DNA of 64,000 nucleotides from Lumnitzera littorea (Eukaryota > Streptophyta > Magnoliopsida > Myrtales > Combretaceae). Shown here in pieces: positions 38,011-48,829 of the stretch (its first letter is position 1; the number at the start of each line of letters is the position of its first letter). Made by a program: the position numbers and the translations under genes. The notes beneath the pieces were generated by a model, which was given only the letters and a program-made list of their open reading frames with translations, searched no databases and was not told the DNA's origin. The DNA is taken from assembly GCA_024138015.1 (NCBI GenBank), contig JAMXBB010000002.1, positions 56,288,621 to 56,352,620 on the forward strand. The letters run 5' to 3'.

Positions 38011-38620
38011 CCATTTGCCCTTAGCTAAATAGAACCCATCTACAATTCCTCTAATGTTACACCTGGCCACTAATGACCAAAAATACTTATCATGCTCATA
38101 TTGGTCGAGCAAGGTGCCAAATCTAAGTATCTTGGCTTGTACAATCGTAATGAGGGTATAACGATGAGAAAGAGCATTAGCCACAATGGTAGTGCTTCCT
38201 TTCTTATACTGGATGACATAGCAAAATGACTCTAAGGACTCAACCCATTTGGCATGACATTGAGAAAGTTTTTGTTGCTTTCAAAGAGGCTTAAGAGATT
38301 CATGATCTAAGTAAATGATAAATTCTCTCGGCAATAAGTATTGCCAGTTCTACAATAAGTAGTATTGCTAGTTCTACAATGTTTAGACAAGGGCATAGAA
38401 CTCCTTGCATATGCCAAGTAATTTAGGGTAGCTCCTTTGAGTTTCTTGCTAAAATAGGCATTTGGTCAATACTCTTACATAAGAACAACACCAATGCTAA
38501 CTCTAGACATGTCACATTCTACTTCAAAAACTTTCTCGAAATATGGTAAGGCAAGTACGAGGTTAATGTCAACTTGGACTTTGTATCTTTAAAGCTTGTT
38601 TGAGCTTTCTCTAACCATTT
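37990..38620 (-). pseudogene. Decayed gypsy RNase H (minus-strand element)
   Basis: The Ala-Asn-Ala-Leu-Ser-His-Arg block at 38184, where functional copies have Ala-Asp-Ala-Leu-Ser, marks the end of RNase H and the start of the linker to integrase. Upstream (38200-38600) are short recognisable pieces such as the Asp-His-Glu-Ser-Leu-Lys block near 38300. Asp to Asn at the first position is another loss-type change. Confidence 0.65.
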
Positions 38621-38639
38621 GAACTTAGAGTTCTTCCTT

Positions 38640-39330
38640 ATCAATTTGGTTTGTAGCGCAGTTATGGAACTAAAGTTCCGAATGAATTTCTCATAGAATG
38701 AAGCTAAACCATGAAAACTTCTAATGTCGGCAACATTAATCAGTGTCAGTCACTCAAGAATAGCTCTAACCTTCTTGTTATCAACTCAAATTCCTCCCTC
38801 TAGAATAACATATCCAAGGAATGCAACCTTACTTTAACATAACATACATTTCTTCAAGTTATCGAATAATCTCTCTACTTAGAGAATGTCAAACGCAGAC
38901 TTTAAATGCTCAACATGAGAAATGAGGTCAGCATTGTAGACAAGAATATCATCGAAATACACCACAACACATTTACCAATCAGTGTTCTTAGGACATGAT
39001 TCATAAGTTGCATAAAAGTACTTAGCGTATTTATCAAACCAAATAGCATCACTAGGCACTCAAACAGTCCATCTCTTGTCTTGAAAGCCATCTTCCATTC
39101 ATCTCCAAGCTACATTCGTATCTAATGATAGCTACTTTTAAAATCAATTTTTGAAATGATGCAAGCATGTTGTAACTCATCAAGCATATCATCAAGTCAC
39201 GGGATCGAATATCGGTATTTAATAGTAATTTTATTGATGGCTTGACTATCGTTGCACATTCTCCATGATCCATCTTTCTTTGGCACTAATATGGCTAGCA
39301 CGACATAAGTAATCATGCTTTCTTAAACAT
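38640..39330 (-). pseudogene. Decayed gypsy reverse transcriptase (minus-strand element)
   Basis: The open stretch 39091-38879 (70 codons) covers the Met-Ala-Phe-Lys-Thr-Arg start of the palm, the Phe-Gly-Leu block, and the catalytic Tyr-Phe-Asp-Asp, followed by Ile-Leu-Val-Tyr. Upstream, the Tyr-His-Gln-Ile-Arg block is in another frame near 39120. Catalytic residues are kept but frames are broken. Confidence 0.82.
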
Positions 39331-39699
39331 ATTCGTGACCCATTAACTTATCCACTTGTTTCTTTAGCTCAGTTGCCTACTTGGGGTTAAGCCTATAAGT
39401 AAGTCAATTTAGTAAGAGAGCTCTAGGCTAAAGATCAATGCAATGTTCAATACCTCTCAAGGGTGGTAATCCCTTTAGCATCTCGACAAGAAATAGGTCA
39501 ACATACTTTCGTAATAGTATCTACACCTCGATATGTAAGCTTTCGGCTTCTCTCAACTCTAAGAGTCTCCTCACTAACAAGAGCACATGCACTTTGGCCT
39601 TAACTTCTAAGGAAAATTAAGTATGAGAAATCACTAAGGACTTCCACTGTAGTGATTTGACAATCTTCTCTTGTAACTCCTATACTTCCTTAGGGCTCA

Positions 39700-40130
39700 T
39701 AAGGGTCGATATAACCTTCTTCCCATCCTTCTGAAACATGTAGGTATTCTTATACCCATCGTACAATACCCTTAAGTCAAATAGCTAAGGTCGGCTAAGT
39801 AAGATGTATGAAGTGAACATGGGAAGGATGTTGCATAGCACTTCGTCCCTATACCTATCACCAATGGTAATGGGTACTCTAACCTACTCAACAACGGATA
39901 GACCTCCTTTCTTGTTTAGCTAGTAAATTATGTATGGTTTATGATGCAAGAGGGTTGGCAACTTCATGGCCTTAACTACTCCTTGTACTATGACATTAGT
40001 ACAGCTTCCCCCATCAATGATCAAGACACATAGTTTACCATTCACTTAGTAGTTTGTATGGAAAAGGTTCTCCCTCTACTCATTCTCGTCAACCACAAAA
40101 GTATTGAGAGATCGACGAACAACATAACAA
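39700..40130 (-). pseudogene. Decayed gypsy protease (minus-strand element)
   Basis: The minus strand at about 40020-39990 reads Ile-Ile-Asp-Gly-Gly-Ser-Cys-Thr-Asn-Val, the active-site motif of this gypsy family with Asp-Gly-Gly intact. It is followed by Lys-Pro-Tyr, Asp-Glu-Val-Leu-Cys-Asn-Ile-Leu-Pro-Met and a Tyr-Asp-Gly-Tyr-Lys-Asn-Thr-Tyr block. The outer element at 3838 has the same arrangement with a damaged Gly. Confidence 0.75.
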
Positions 40131-40286
40131 TACTTAGCTCCTATTATAGGAGGTGTTAGGGTACCGGGGTCTTCCTAAAACTTTTCAAGCGTTTAGCCAA
40201 TTCCCATTGCTTCCTCTCCTTTACTAGCACTCTCCACTTCGAATTGGGGCTTGTCCCCCTTGATCGTCTTGATACGTTGATTCAAA

Positions 40287-41434
40287 CATTGACTAGCTAC
40301 ATGTCCATAATTGAGATATTTAAAACACTTGATCTCTCAGGTCTTCTTTCCTAAGCTCTAACCTTGGTCTCTTTAGACCTCAGGCTCCTAGACCTTACCT
40401 TTACCTCGGCCTTCTTCAAGTTAGGTTAACACCTATCCTTGGCAATCCACCTTGAAACTATCTAGTGCTTGGTCATATCTTAGTCAGCTCTACATGCCAG
40501 TTTTGCTCAGCTATTCAAGTTAGCTAATCTAGCTCTGCCTTTACCTCTCAAACCTCTATACTACTTGGATGATCTCATCTAAAGTCCCAAGTCTCTACAA
40601 CTCTACAATATGAACAATTTTAGTCCTAAGCCTAGAGATGAATAGAGCTATAGTTTAGGTTTTGGGTTCATCAACATCACATCGAATCATTAGAATTGGA
40701 ATTCTCGAACATACTCATCGACTGACTTACCGCCTTACCTCAAATCTTAGAGGCATTGGAAGGTATCTTATTCATAATATTCTAGAACAAATCTATTTCT
40801 TAAAACTCTCTTCATTTCATTCTATGTTCAAATCTTACATCGTACTCTCTAGTGTGTGTATTACAACTTTTTCCACTACATTGCTACATATCTAGAAAAC
40901 TCTAATGCAACTAATCTAATATGAACAACATCCTCATAGTCATAGAAGTCAAATATTTTTTTAATCTTTTCCTCCTAATCTAATTAGTCATCAGCACTAT
41001 CAAACCCATTAAAGCTTAAAATATACACTTTAAGATGCTTGGCTCTTCAAGGAGCTCTTAGGTCATGTCCCTCAATAACATCATATCACTCCTCCTCATC
41101 ATACTCCTCGACTTCATCGATCTCGAGTCTCCTCTTTGCAGCTCTATCCGTATGTAGGGGTAGAGCTTAATTCATATGAATTGGTTTAGGGGCTTGTTGT
41201 TCCTCTAACTATCTTCACAATCTATCTCTCATTTATCGGCCCTATTCAACAAAACTCTCTCTTACAACCTAGTCTCTATGACTCTTTGTATCAAGATAGC
41301 TAGATTAGCCACAATAGCAGCAAGGTCTTATATATGCTCATCAGTAGTTCATGATGTTTGTTGGGTCATACAATTATGACCATGAGTATCACTCTCGGCA
41401 TCGTTAATCTCTCCTTAAGCATTAGGATTCGACA
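40287..41434 (-). pseudogene. Decayed gypsy gag with zinc knuckle (minus-strand element)
   Basis: The likely start is the ATG at 41434-41432; the frame meets a stop after six codons. The CCHC knuckle is at about 40336-40287 with spacing C-x2-C-x4-H-x4-C, but the second Cys is Tyr. The capsid region between is legible only in scraps. The start, followed by Ser-Asn, recalls the gag start at 17255. Confidence 0.65.
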
Positions 41435-41610
41435 TGTTCACTACAAAACTTCAAAGGTCATTACCCCCTCTTAAGAGGTTTTCCAATAACACAGAAAATA
41501 CGAAACAAGCAATAAACATCGAACTTACTCTATTCTTCTAAGAAAAACAAATTATGATAGGACAACACACTATAGGAACTAATTCTTCACAACTTTTGGT
41601 CGTAACCTTA

Positions 41611-42539
41611 ATTTCTTACTAGGAGCTTAGTAATTATTAGGACTTACCATAAGAGATAAGAACAAAATGGGTCTTTCAAAATATCAAAGAAAATAGAATG
41701 AATAGGTTAGCAAACTAAATGTAGTAGCTTACGTGAAACTGCTCAAAGGGTATGACTTATCAATGAACACAACATAACTTGTCACTTCACTTGATATAAC
41801 ACATAAGCTAATGCCAAGGTTCACCTGTTGCTAATCTTGAGCTACTTGTTAAGATTAAACAAGAGTGTATGAAAAGGGACTTAGAGAGAAATATCTCACA
41901 AGAACAAATATATTTAATATCTGAAAGGAATATATCATATGTGGCTATAAAGAGAAGGGATTATTTATAGTAAGTCCCTAAGGTAATATTACAAATAAGG
42001 AAAATTACAAAAAGACATATACGAAAAAGAGATTCCTAGTACATATAGAAAAGGGTAAATAAGACAAATGACAAAAAATGAAAAGTAGTATACTGTTAAG
42101 TAAAAGGACAGATGGTAGCAAGATATTGGTCCCATATTGGGGACCTATGGGTAAAGTAGCTATGTTGGACTCATTGTTACAGGTGTGATCAGTAGTATTC
42201 CATATAGTAATAGTAATGATAATAGGCTAAAAGAGCAAGAGTTGATGTAGAGGGGCTTCGATACTTGATTAGTTTGCTTCGGCACAAAGGGGTCCTAATG
42301 ATTAGGGTAATGCTATATGATTAAATTCCTTAGCCTCTGTACTTAATAGGTTAGGTTTGGCATTCAGAGTCGCACAAAGTAGAGTATGGCTGAGCTGAGC
42401 TATCAAGGAGTTCTTCCACCATTCTCTTGTGTACTATGCCTCATCTTTAGTAGGTTGACTATAGAGAATTCTTTTGGTGAGTGACTGAAGGCATTAGAGG
42501 TACATGCAAGTGAGAGGACTAGAGGTTGGCAGTCCATCA
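41611..42539 (-). repeat. 5' LTR of the minus-strand gypsy element
   Basis: On the minus strand it starts TGATGGACTGCC at 42539. Its 3' end near 41611 is less sure. A weak methionine-type primer site (GGTTACGACC against GGTATCAGAGC) would lie at 41598-41610 on the minus strand just after it. It contains a TATA-like stretch, ATAGTAAGTCC...TTATTTATAG, at about 41960. Confidence 0.78.
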
Positions 42540-42544
42540 ACATG

Positions 42545-43851
42545 CTTATAAGAGGAAAAGAAAAGGAAAAAAATCTTAACTTTGTTTTGGGTTATATGGG
42601 ATTTAAAGTAGATTCAAAGACAATAGAGGAAAAAGAAAAAATGAAAAAAAAAGGCTAGTAGCGTAAGGCTCAACTAAGGTTAAATTGATATTAAAAATTC
42701 TTAAAGGAACAAGGTCTGAGAAAAGTGGTGACTTATGATGCCAAAATTTCCTTTCTTTTACCTATACATGTGGTACTCTTATTAGGTGCTTAATAAAAAA
42801 GACTAATTTGTGTTTGTTTTTTTTTTCTTCACTTGAATTTTTTTTTTTCTTTGGTTGCTACTTTTAGAGATGAAGAAAATGTAGGCAATGGAGTTGAAAG
42901 GGTGCTTTGTACAATAAAAGATGAATATTTAAGGAGCATAAAACCTTAGGTCTTATTTTGAGAAACTAAGAAATGATAATGGAAACTCTAACCTTGTTAT
43001 AAGGTTTGTTGTATTAGAGAAGGAAGAATACATTGTTGCCAAGTGAGTGTTTTATGTGGACGATGAGCTAAGCACTAGTAAACTTTAGGGTTACTAGGTA
43101 AAAGATAAGAAGAGTATGATTTGAATGCTTTAGTTAAAGGAAAAATGATATGGGAGAGTGCGGAGAAGAAGGTGATGAGTACTATGAATTTCCACGGTAT
43201 ATGGAAAAAGAAAAGAAGAAGTAAGAAGGCACATTAGGCTCTAAGAGTAGAAGAGAAATGAATAAGAAGTGGCCTCAACACTAGTAAAAGATTAAGATTA
43301 ACACTTCTCTTGGCATGAGAGAAGGAATACAAAATAAAGAATATGGGCTCTCTCTCTCTCTACCCCCTTTCTTTAAACCCATAATTCTACCCTTTTTCCT
43401 TTCCCATTTCTAACATACATCCCTGTACTATATTAGGGGACTTTGTCATGTCTCAACAATAACAAGTTCAAATATCAACCAACGCATAGGAAAAATGCAA
43501 CTATGGTAATGAGAACTTTAATGATAGTCTAACTTGCAATTGAAAGTGAAAATAACACAAGTAGGTTAATATAATTATAATTGAACTAAAAGAATTATTT
43601 AATACATTTTGAATCAAAATTACATAAAAAGTTATTTAACCCATTTCATGGTCAAATTACTAGATACCATGATTCTTAATTTATTTTTTAGGATAAGGAT
43701 AAGGGTTTTTAAAGGGGTCAAGAATTTTACATGAAAAATCAACTCATGGTTTTTAAATTAGGTTGTTATTGATTAGACTAAGTGGTGATGCTATGTTTGG
43801 TCTTTTTATCTAATATAGCTAATAATTAGTTTCGTGTTTAGATTTTAAAAG

Positions 43852-43882
<31 letters not shown>

Positions 43883-44240
43883 TGTACTGGCACATGCTAG
43901 AATGCTTTAGAGTATTCCTTTATTTATTAGGCAATTTGGCTTTAGAAAAGCTATATTTTCTACACCATAGATACTACAAAGATTATGAATGGCAAGTAAA
44001 AGAAAATATTTTACCTAAATTCCTTTGTTATAGATGGGAACCCATCACTTTGTTTTTGAAGCAAATTCCCTATTCTTTCATTATCCATCTATTAAATTTT
44101 GAATCTCATAATTGTTTTTTAACCTAATTCTTCATTCATGGTGATGCATAAGATCACGTAAGGTATTTCAATGGTTGCTTTGAGTAACCCTTCAATTGTA
44201 CTCATTAGAAGACTGATAAAAAGCCTACTGTGGTGGTTTT
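42545..44240. other. Intergenic DNA, no gene supported
   Basis: AT-rich with purine-rich runs. A CT tract lies at 43348-43361. The 81-codon open stretch at 43882-44127 directly after the GA microsatellite opens without an ATG and has no recognisable motif, so I do not call it a gene. Confidence 0.5.
43852..43879. repeat. (GA)14 microsatellite
   Basis: Fourteen uninterrupted GA units. Pure repeats of this length are usually length-polymorphic. Confidence 0.95.
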
Positions 44241-44994
44241 AAGGGGGACCTTTTGATAGTTAAGTTAGCAGAGAGAGAATCATAAAAGGGTAAAAGAGAG
44301 GTGTTTGAGAGAATGTTTCGACCCTTCGAATGATTGGGAGTACTCAATCTATTGAAGAATCAAAGAGAGAGAAAATGAAAGGATTCGGTACCTTTGACTT
44401 CTTAGCCTCTAATAAGCTAAGGAACTCACTTGTCAGGGATACGTAGTGTCTTAGGGTTCAGTCGTACATGGCTACTATAGGAGGGGGATAGAATGACTTT
44501 ATTGCTTAGTCGATCCTAAACAAACTGGCAGCTACATATGAAACTTGGGATGCTAACATATCTAGAGCTATAAGGCGTACTGGCCATATGACAGATGTCA
44601 TAGGACAATTAATAAGGGGAGACAATATGAGGTAGCACTATGGAGATTAAGCTGCATGCCGAGTATCTAGTTCATGCTAAAGATGACTAAGGCTATCCTG
44701 GCCAGATTCAAGGGACCCCAAGGTGTTCAAGGTGGCTTAAGTAAACTATGTTGGCTTGAGGATGGACCAGGCAAGGCTAGGTGCTTGAGGATCTCGAGTA
44801 GGTTACATGGCTATGCCTAAGATCGAAAGGAGGATCAAGTAGGTTGTTAGAGGACGCCAAGCTCTTCATCTTGAGAAGGGTGCTCGAGGGAACTTAGGCA
44901 GACCAAGGTACTTAGATTAAACCTTAAGAGCTTGAGCCCAAAATGCCCTATCAACAATTCACCTCTCCATATTTTACATCTTCATTCATGTATC
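44241..44994. other. Repeat-like stretch of higher GC, no gene seen
   Basis: Loose recurrences of GCTCGAGG, CTTGAGGAT and ACCAAGGTRCTTAG suggest decayed internal repeats of an LTR. No open frame stands out and no partner copy was found. It leads directly into copy 2 of the dispersed repeat. Confidence 0.3.
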
Positions 44995-45208
44995 AGTATC
45001 AATAACCTCTATTACAATTTCTACTATTTCTACCATTAATCCTTTCTTCATCAATTTAATTTTCATCACAAATTACTAGCCATACTTCCATTTTCCATTC
45101 ACCACATGCTAATTTCAATTAATCGCCATACTTTTTAATTACAAACCATGACATAATTTTCATTACATAATACACTTGGGATTTCAAGAAAATATCCACC
45201 ACGTCACA
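44995..45208 (+). repeat. Dispersed repeat, copy 2 (partner at 34255-34475)
   Basis: It shares about 215 bp with copy 1 and ends about 90 bp from the stop codon of the receptor kinase. The 3' untranslated region of that gene may therefore run into repeat DNA. Copy 2 lacks the gag-like sequence that follows copy 1. Confidence 0.5.
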
Positions 45209-45297
45209 AATCATAATCAAAGGATTTCAGTATATTAGCTTTCATTCTTGAAGATATATCTGAAGCACCTTAAGACCTAATGAAGCAGCCCATGTAG

Positions 45298-47289
45298 TCA
45301 ATCCCCGCCTGCTTGTAAAGAGCCGGAGCTGATCGGTCCAAAATTGAACGACGACGAAGAGGACGACTCGGCTAGCAAGTCCTTTTGGGCAGCAGTAAGG
45401 GTCAGCGACAAATCACTAGGAAAACAATCTGTACCGTCGAGAAACCGAGAAACCTGCCTCATGGTTGGCCTTGACTCTGGTGCTTTGTGTGAACAAATTA
45501 TACCCAGTTTCAGTAGCATTTCCATTTCCTCAACCACATATTTCTTTCCAAGCTTAGGATCCACAGTCTCAAGAATGCAACCCTCCATCCAACACTTCCT
45601 CACCCAATCCACCAACAGGATTTGACCTGACGACGCCCTTGTGTCCACTGGCCTTCTCCCACAAGCGACTTCTAGAAGCAGAATCCCGTAAGAGTACACG
45701 TCACAGCTGCTCGAGGCTTTCCCAGTGCGAGATACTTCTGGTGCCATGTACCCCAATGTCCCAACAACATGAGTTGTATTAGGATGTTTCCCGTGTTCAT
45801 ATAGCCTGGCGAGTCCAAAGTCACCAAGCTTTGGATTCATATTGGTGTCTAACAGAACATTGCTAGCCTTGACGTCCCTATGCACTACCATCTTTTCCCA
45901 TTCCTCGTGAAGATACAGTAAAGCAGAAGCAATTCCTCTTAGGATTTTGAACCTTTGTTCCCAATTCAACACTTGTCCTTGACTCAGTTTGCATCCATAG
46001 AGGAAGTCGTCGAGGCTACCATTAGGCATGTACTCGTAAACCAAGAGGAGATCGTCTTTCCGCTTGCACCATCCATGGAGATGTACCAGGTGACGGTGTC
46101 TCAGCCGCCCCAAACTTGCTATCTCCGCCACAAACTCTCGTACACCATGTTTCGAGTTATGGAAGATTTTCTTGATGGCAACTTCCTCTTTGGTGGAGGG
46201 TAGAAGTCCCCTGTAGACGCACCCAAAACCTCCAGAGCCTAACAGCTCGCTCGCCTTAAAACCCTTGGTTGCCATGTACAAGTCCTTATAAGAAAACCTA
46301 TGGGAATAACCTTTTTCCCAATCTTCCATGTGATCACTGTACTTTCTCCTTTTCCTGTAATACAAGTAAGAAATCGCCAAAATCGCAATCAATAAAATTG
46401 TCAGGACAGAAGAACCAGAAGCAACCCCTAATGATTTAATCTTGTTATTCTGTGAATTCTCCAGTCTAGGAAATGGAAGTCTGGCAGGATCGAGATCTTT
46501 TGCTACACCATTTAGCTGGAAGCTCCATCCAAGTATGTGATGCCAACTTACAAGCTTTCCGGTGGACGCAGAGAAGCCCACGTACATGGTCTCCTTGAAG
46601 ATATCAGATAAGTTCAACTTCTTAGATAATAATGGTATCTCTGGTTTCGGCATAAGCAGAGGGGTCATACTAACATTCATAGTTCTCTCCTTTCCATCAT
46701 ATTCTATCCATGCCTGAATCGCTTTGCCACTCTGTAGTTTAATTTCCTCATTGGGATGTTTCTTATCTACATAATATGCAGCTGGTTCGCTTACGATCGA
46801 ACTCAAGTTGTTAATGTTAATTCCTACACGATTAGCACCAGTATCGTTCATCCCAGAAAATGTATCAAACGCTACGAAGAAAATATGGTTCGACGCATTA
46901 CCGTTGGTGTCTGGATTCAATACGCCAAGGTAATTTCCGAAGCGAACTCTTCGGAGGACTTTGGTTGGAGCAATTACAAAGGCAATTCCATGGCCTCCAC
47001 CCACTTGCAAGTCGACCGGTGTTATGACAAACACGAATGTGGTACTAAAGGAAGACAAAGAGTTGCCGTCGGTGAACATGTGAAGTGGAGAGGGGTAAAA
47101 TGCATGACCTATGAGGTTTCTAGAGATGTTGGTGAGTTGGATTGCTCCATTGGAGGTGAAAATGGAAGAGCCATCTAAGGTAATATTTCTTGATGCCCCT
47201 TTGAACCCTTGGAAGATGAAGCCAGTATTACTCGAGGAATGACCAAGTTTCATAGGATAAGATATGAAGATGAGGAGCCAGAGAGCCAT
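45298..47289 (-). CDS. L-type lectin receptor-like kinase, clade IV-like
   Basis: An intact single-exon gene of 663 codons. The start is ATG 47289: an in-frame TTG two codons earlier is not a start, and an in-frame stop lies further up. A hydrophobic signal peptide (about 1-20) leads into a legume-lectin domain (about 21-260) with seven N-glycosylation sequons. A single membrane span follows (about 295-311), then Arg/Lys, then a kinase domain (about 345-615). The kinase has a Gly-rich loop 351-358, Lys373, Glu389, HRD 470-472, Asn477, DFG 490-492 and APE 516-518, so it should be an active RD kinase. The C-terminal tail is Ser-rich. The family sits in the plasma membrane and works in defence, eATP or hormone responses; this gene's ligand is unknown. 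The lectin metal-site acidic residue before Phe-Asp is Ala140 and the usual Gly-Ile-Asp is Gly-Ile-Asn158, so sugar binding is doubtful. Confidence 0.95.
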   Translation of the reverse strand: MALWLLIFISYPMKLGHSSSNTGFIFQGFKGASRNITLDGSSIFTSNGAIQLTNISRNLIGHAFYPSPLHMFTDGNSLSSFSTTFVFVITPVDLQVGGGHGIAFVIAPTKVLRRVRFGNYLGVLNPDTNGNASNHIFFVAFDTFSGMNDTGANRVGININNLSSIVSEPAAYYVDKKHPNEEIKLQSGKAIQAWIEYDGKERTMNVSMTPLLMPKPEIPLLSKKLNLSDIFKETMYVGFSASTGKLVSWHHILGWSFQLNGVAKDLDPARLPFPRLENSQNNKIKSLGVASGSSVLTILLIAILAISYLYYRKRRKYSDHMEDWEKGYSHRFSYKDLYMATKGFKASELLGSGGFGCVYRGLLPSTKEEVAIKKIFHNSKHGVREFVAEIASLGRLRHRHLVHLHGWCKRKDDLLLVYEYMPNGSLDDFLYGCKLSQGQVLNWEQRFKILRGIASALLYLHEEWEKMVVHRDVKASNVLLDTNMNPKLGDFGLARLYEHGKHPNTTHVVGTLGYMAPEVSRTGKASSSCDVYSYGILLLEVACGRRPVDTRASSGQILLVDWVRKCWMEGCILETVDPKLGKKYVVEEMEMLLKLGIICSHKAPESRPTMRQVSRFLDGTDCFPSDLSLTLTAAQKDLLAESSSSSSFNFGPISSGSLQAGGD

Positions 47290-47320
47290 TTTCAAGTGCG
47301 AAGATTGGGAGGAATTGCTT

Positions 47321-47377
47321 TCACTTATGGGCTGGTTTTTGTACTGGAGTTGTTTGAAGTAAATTATAGAGCTCCAT
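47321..47377 (-). promoter_or_regulatory. Upstream ORF 1 of the receptor kinase (18 codons)
   Basis: ATG at 47377, stop TGA at 47321-47323, 31 bp before the kinase ATG and in another frame. If the transcript starts above it, ribosomes would meet this ORF first, which commonly lowers translation of the main frame. Whether it is transcribed cannot be told here. Confidence 0.4.
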
Positions 47378-47400
47378 TAGTGCCAGAACCAGAACGACAT
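47377..47400 (-). promoter_or_regulatory. Upstream ORF 2 of the receptor kinase (7 codons)
   Basis: ATG at 47400, stop TAA at 47379-47377. The stop overlaps the ATG of upstream ORF 1 in a TAATG arrangement, which would favour re-initiation from one to the next. The same caveat about transcript start applies. Confidence 0.35.
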
Positions 47401-47650
47401 TGTGCTGTACGTCTAGGTTGCCTCGTGTAGCAGGTATCGACGCGTTGGACAAGTGATTGAAACTTATCCGTGTAGTGTCGGCTTTTGGGTCCCTTCATCG
47501 TACTGCATCACAGGAGTTTCATCAGTGTCCTTTTCAACTTTGCTTGTCAAGTTGTTAGTCTTACTAGTTAGTTGCATGATTATGGAGTGAGCCTATTTTT
47601 AAGAAAAACTAATGGAAAGGATTCTACTCTGATGATTAGAAGGCTGGATT
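47401..47650 (-). promoter_or_regulatory. Likely promoter region of the receptor kinase
   Basis: On the minus strand a TATA-like TTAAAAATAGG lies at about 47594-47604. A TTGAC core, the heart of a W-box bound by WRKY factors, lies at 47546-47550. W-boxes are frequent in defence receptor-kinase promoters, but a 5-bp match is weak evidence. The open stretches on the plus strand here are chance. Confidence 0.25.
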
Positions 47651-48826
47651 GTGCTCTTAAGAAGATAAACACTTGTTACCTTATGGACAATTGTCATCTA
47701 CTCAAGTCTTGGCGGCCTGTACAGGAAGCAACAGGTTCACACACCCTCTTATCATTGAAATTAATAAGTGTCGAGGCCTTAAATCTTTAAAATATATATA
47801 TATATATATTTTTAACCCCCTATATGTCAATTTTACTTCGAAGAAAGTAAATTAAACTAAAAAAGAATATATTGTAACAAAAATTATTAAGTATCACTAC
47901 ATATTCAAAAACTTAAAAAATAACGACAATATAAAAGGTATGGTCTCTCTTTTTTCATGATTCTGTATATTCTTTTTCTTAATTTTATTATCTTTTATTA
48001 TTTGTTCATGATCCTGTATATTTTAACTAGGGGTCTAAGACTCAACCTTAAATTCAAAGATTGTCAAGGTACTAGTGGAGCACCCTACTAATTCAATTGA
48101 CCATGTAAATGGATGAAATGCTTACTTTGGCAATTATGAGCCTTAAAATTCAAACTATCCAAACAAGCTATGCATTACTTCATGTAGGTAATTCAGCAGG
48201 ATGGATTCATGATCTAGTAATTAGTAAATGGTCTTGAACATTTAGAATGATGACTAAATTTAGAAAGGCCTTGCAATCGATACATGTATGGATTTCCGTG
48301 GCGATTTCTTGATTCGATTTTCGGGGATTTGTTTACAGAAGGGGTTTGATTTGGGTATGATTGGATATGATTTAGGTGTTGCAGGAGGTTGCACTTACTT
48401 ACAGGTTTCTCACACTTTAGGTCCGGTTTTTGATGGCTTGGATATTGATTAGGATGTGTATTTGACTGCTAGTTGGATTTAGGGTTTGTACGAGAAAATT
48501 AGCTGTTTTAATGATCTAGAGTTTACCAATATTTACACAACGAGGTGTAATTCAAGTCATAAATCTATAAATATAAAGTATGTTCAAATATGTGAGAACT
48601 CATATCATATCTTATAATTTTCTGAATCTAGAGGCGACCTCAAAATTGCTCCTTCCTTAATCACTAAATGTGAAGAAAATTTAAAGAATCTTGTGGAATC
48701 AAAAGTTTTAAATTACAATCTAGCATTCACAGCTAATATCAACAATTCAATTTCTAATTCTACCTATCTCTAGAAACTTTGGACTTTCCTCTCTTATGCT
48801 ACCGTGACTTGTTGGTGGCATTACTT
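47651..48826. other. Intergenic, no gene seen
   Basis: A (TA)n tract lies at about 47792-47809, followed by AT-rich sequence. The GT-rich part at 48280-48480 has no open frame of note. Short open frames at 47572-47855 overlap each other in different frames and show no motif. Confidence 0.5.
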
Positions 48827-48829
48827 TTA

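Larger units (their letters stand above)
36059..42539 (-). mobile_element. Ty3/gypsy LTR retrotransposon, minus strand, full length but decayed
   Basis: Two related LTRs (36059-36881 and about 41611-42539) bracket gag, protease, RT, RNase H and integrase remnants in the order expected for the minus strand. The outer ends carry ACATA (36054-36058) and ACATG (42540-42544), a 4-of-5 target duplication. The length of 6481 bp is close to the 6.8 kb of the outer element at 3838-22758. Its LTR start (TGATGGA), purine tract and protease style also match that element, so the two are probably related families. Confidence 0.82.

Noticed and set aside
39052..39273. 73-codon minus-strand frame upstream of the RT piece
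   Set aside because: It is in a different frame from the RT motifs in the same DNA and lacks any motif.
43882..44127. 81-codon frame after the GA microsatellite
   Set aside because: It opens without an ATG at a simple repeat and has no recognisable motif or splice context.
45298..47295. Receptor kinase start two codons earlier at 47295
   Set aside because: The codon at 47295-47293 is TTG. The first in-frame ATG is 47289, and it opens directly into a signal peptide.
45344..47430. Plus-strand open frames across the receptor kinase (45344-45625, 45955-46203, 46756-47178, 47209-47430)
   Set aside because: They are antisense shadows of a strong coding frame, with no signal of their own.
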